A DNA stretch of 25,747 nucleotides from Mycoplasma sp. CAG:956 (GTDB taxonomy: Bacteria > Bacillota_I > Bacilli_A > RF39 > UBA660). Every line of letters starts with the position of its first letter. Positions within the stretch are counted from its first letter, which is position 1. A program made the position numbers and the translations under genes. Positions 24,828 through 25,747 of the stretch are shown here, one piece after another. Under the pieces are notes generated by a model. That model had not been told where the DNA came from and ran no database searches. It saw only the letters and a program-made list of their open reading frames with translations. The DNA lies in contig HF993076.1 in NCBI GenBank assembly GCA_000433475.1, forward strand, positions 1 to 25,747, read 5' to 3'.

Positions 24828-25127
24828 ATGAAAGATAAGATTTTATTTGTTGGTGGTACTTGGAATCTAAATGGAGACAGGAGTTTTAAAGTAATAGATA
24901 AGTTTAGAAAATATTTAGATAATGCTGATTTTTATAATGGGGGTAATTATAATGAGCTAAATAAGATACTAGAGATGACTATTAACTATGATACAGTTAT
25001 TTGGTGGGCAAATGTAGCTAATGAACTTTCAAAAATTAGAAATGTTAAAGAAATTAATTATAAGATGATGTTAGTATCATCCAAAATAAATGATAATAAT
25101 AAGTATACATTTCAAGGTTTATTATAA
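24828..25127 (+). CDS. Truncated hypothetical protein (probably a shortened gene)
   Basis: A 99-codon open frame with AAGGAG 7 nt before the ATG. It begins KILFVGGTWNLNGD, a Rossmann-like strand-and-glycine start, followed by DFYNGGNYNELNKIL, VIWWANVANELSKIRNVKEINYKMMLVSSK and NDNNKYTFQGLL. I recall similar proteins of roughly 200 residues in gut Bacillota in which these blocks are conserved and more sequence follows; their function is not known to me. Here TAA at 25125-25127 ends the frame, yet the same frame continues protein-like (SSFDLKFNLTIEFGKIDD and so on) for 23 more codons to TAA at 25197. It may therefore be a pseudogene. No partner gene is evident. Confidence 0.6.
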   Translation: MKDKILFVGGTWNLNGDRSFKVIDKFRKYLDNADFYNGGNYNELNKILEMTINYDTVIWWANVANELSKIRNVKEINYKMMLVSSKINDNNKYTFQGLL

Positions 25128-25234
25128 AGTTCATTTGATCTAAAATTTAATTTGACTATTGAATTTGGTAAGATTGATGATAAATTTAATTTGTTTTAAT
25201 GTATACCATTACAATTTTAAAACAATTAATTTAT

Positions 25235-25256
25235 ATAAAAAACTTACGTTTTTTAT
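25235..25256 (+). terminator. AT-rich hairpin, possible terminator of the 24828 gene
   Basis: ATAAAAAAC and GTTTTTTAT form a perfect 9-bp stem around TTAC. The stem is mostly A-T, so its strength is doubtful. Confidence 0.4.
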
Positions 25257-25393
25257 CAATTTGGAGCCCTTAAGTTTCTGGTAAAACAATCGTTAAAAGC
25301 AATAATTATAGGCTGTAATAACTACCAACTAAAATTAGTATAATATGATTTTAGTAAAATTAACCAACATTTTAATATTTTAAGTAAAGAAAA

Positions 25394-25402
25394 TGATATA
25401 AT
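25394..25402 (+). promoter_or_regulatory. Extended -10 element before a decayed gene
   Basis: TGATATAAT is a perfect extended -10, about 47 nt before the ATG at 25449. Another TATAAT is at 25339-25344. The stretch 25257-25393 is otherwise featureless. Confidence 0.45.
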
Positions 25403-25448
25403 ATAAACTGATAGATAAATAGCAATTTGTTGAAGCCGAGGTGCCATT

Positions 25449-25664
25449 ATGAATGAAGAAATAAAAAAATGACATGATAAAATTGTAAAACTGGTTTTCT
25501 GACTAACAAGGACCTGGAAAAACAGTAAAGGTTTAATATACAAATTTTTATGAAGATGAATAAAATGTATATTTTTTTTATATAAGAAAATATAAAAAAA
25601 AATAAGAATTAAGAGGCAAAATAAAGAATTATATGATACAGAAAATGCATTCGAGATTTAGAAA
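25449..25664 (+). pseudogene. Decayed short gene of unknown family
   Basis: An ATG with a strong GAGGTG site 5 nt upstream and an extended -10 opens MNEEIKK, then meets TGA. Beyond it, pieces that look like coding sequence appear in shifting frames: HDKIVKLV, then QGPGKTVKV-stop-YTNFYEDE-stop-NVYFFYIRKYKKK, then NKELYDTENAFEI. The stops are mostly TAA where Lys, Glu or Gln would fit. Together they suggest one gene of about 70 residues that has lost its frame. Limits and identity are uncertain. Confidence 0.4.
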
Positions 25665-25687
25665 TATAGGTAAAAAGGAGCAATATA

Positions 25688-25747
25688 ATGTATTCTAAAA
25701 ATGAAGAGGAAATATTTAAAATTTTAAATAGTAATATTGATGGATTA
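25688..25747 (+). CDS. Start of an unidentified gene (partial, cut by window end)
   Basis: ATG at 25688 follows AAAAAGGAG with a 7-nt gap and opens MYSKNEEEIFKILNSNIDGL, still open at the last base. The strong ribosome binding site and clean frame support a real gene. Twenty residues are too few to name it. Confidence 0.55.
   Translation, partial: MYSKNEEEIFKILNSNIDGL

Noticed and set aside
25449..25600. TGA read as tryptophan (genetic code 4), which would open a frame through the TGAs at the right end
   Set aside because: Intact genes use TGG for Trp, rbgA ends at a TGA that overlaps the rnhB start, and the other broken genes are stopped by TAA or TAG, which code 4 would not fix.

Overview
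The window is very AT-rich and densely coded on both strands. Standard-code genes use TGG for Trp and end mostly in TAA or TAG, with strong AGGAGG-type ribosome binding sites. LTA synthase, a class B sortase with a wall-anchored partner, XRE regulators and a Bacillus-like RbgA/RnhB/TopA/LigA set point to a walled, monoderm, low-GC member of the Bacilli, probably an uncultured gut lineage with a reduced genome. The lineage call is inference from gene content and composition.

Left part (1-9.5 kb): housekeeping genes on the plus strand. These are rbgA overlapping rnhB, an LTA synthase-family sulfatase, topA and ligA. Between topA and ligA lies a pair of paralogues of an unrecognised family: a decayed copy followed by an intact 165-codon copy with a good promoter.

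Middle (9.5-16.2 kb): an operon of a small membrane-anchored protein, a membrane protein with two SBP-like domains and a degenerate GGDEF domain, and a YihY/BrkB-type membrane protein. Next come an XRE regulator fused to a multi-pass membrane region, a JAMM/MPN-like protein, and a HAD hydrolase broken by one nonsense codon and one frameshift.

Minus-strand block (16.2-21.3 kb): tRNA-Gly(TCC) with its own promoter and terminator, a protein of about 995 residues that I do not recognise, and a 561-residue sortase B whose catalytic domain is preceded by a membrane segment and a long N-terminal domain. Divergent from the sortase is a secreted protein with a C-terminal NPKTG sorting signal, very likely its substrate or one of them.

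Right end (22.3-25.7 kb): an ABC exporter with fused ATPase and FtsX/MacB-like permease, then decaying sequence. This holds a short gene that looks cut by an in-frame stop, a stretch of broken coding remnants, and the first 20 codons of a new gene at the window edge.

The points most worth attention are the divergent sortase/NPKTG pair with its extra N-terminal domain, the giant unknown protein, the SBP-SBP-DGTEF sensor operon, and the several independent decaying genes beside intact neighbours. No CRISPR array, insertion sequence or phage module was seen.
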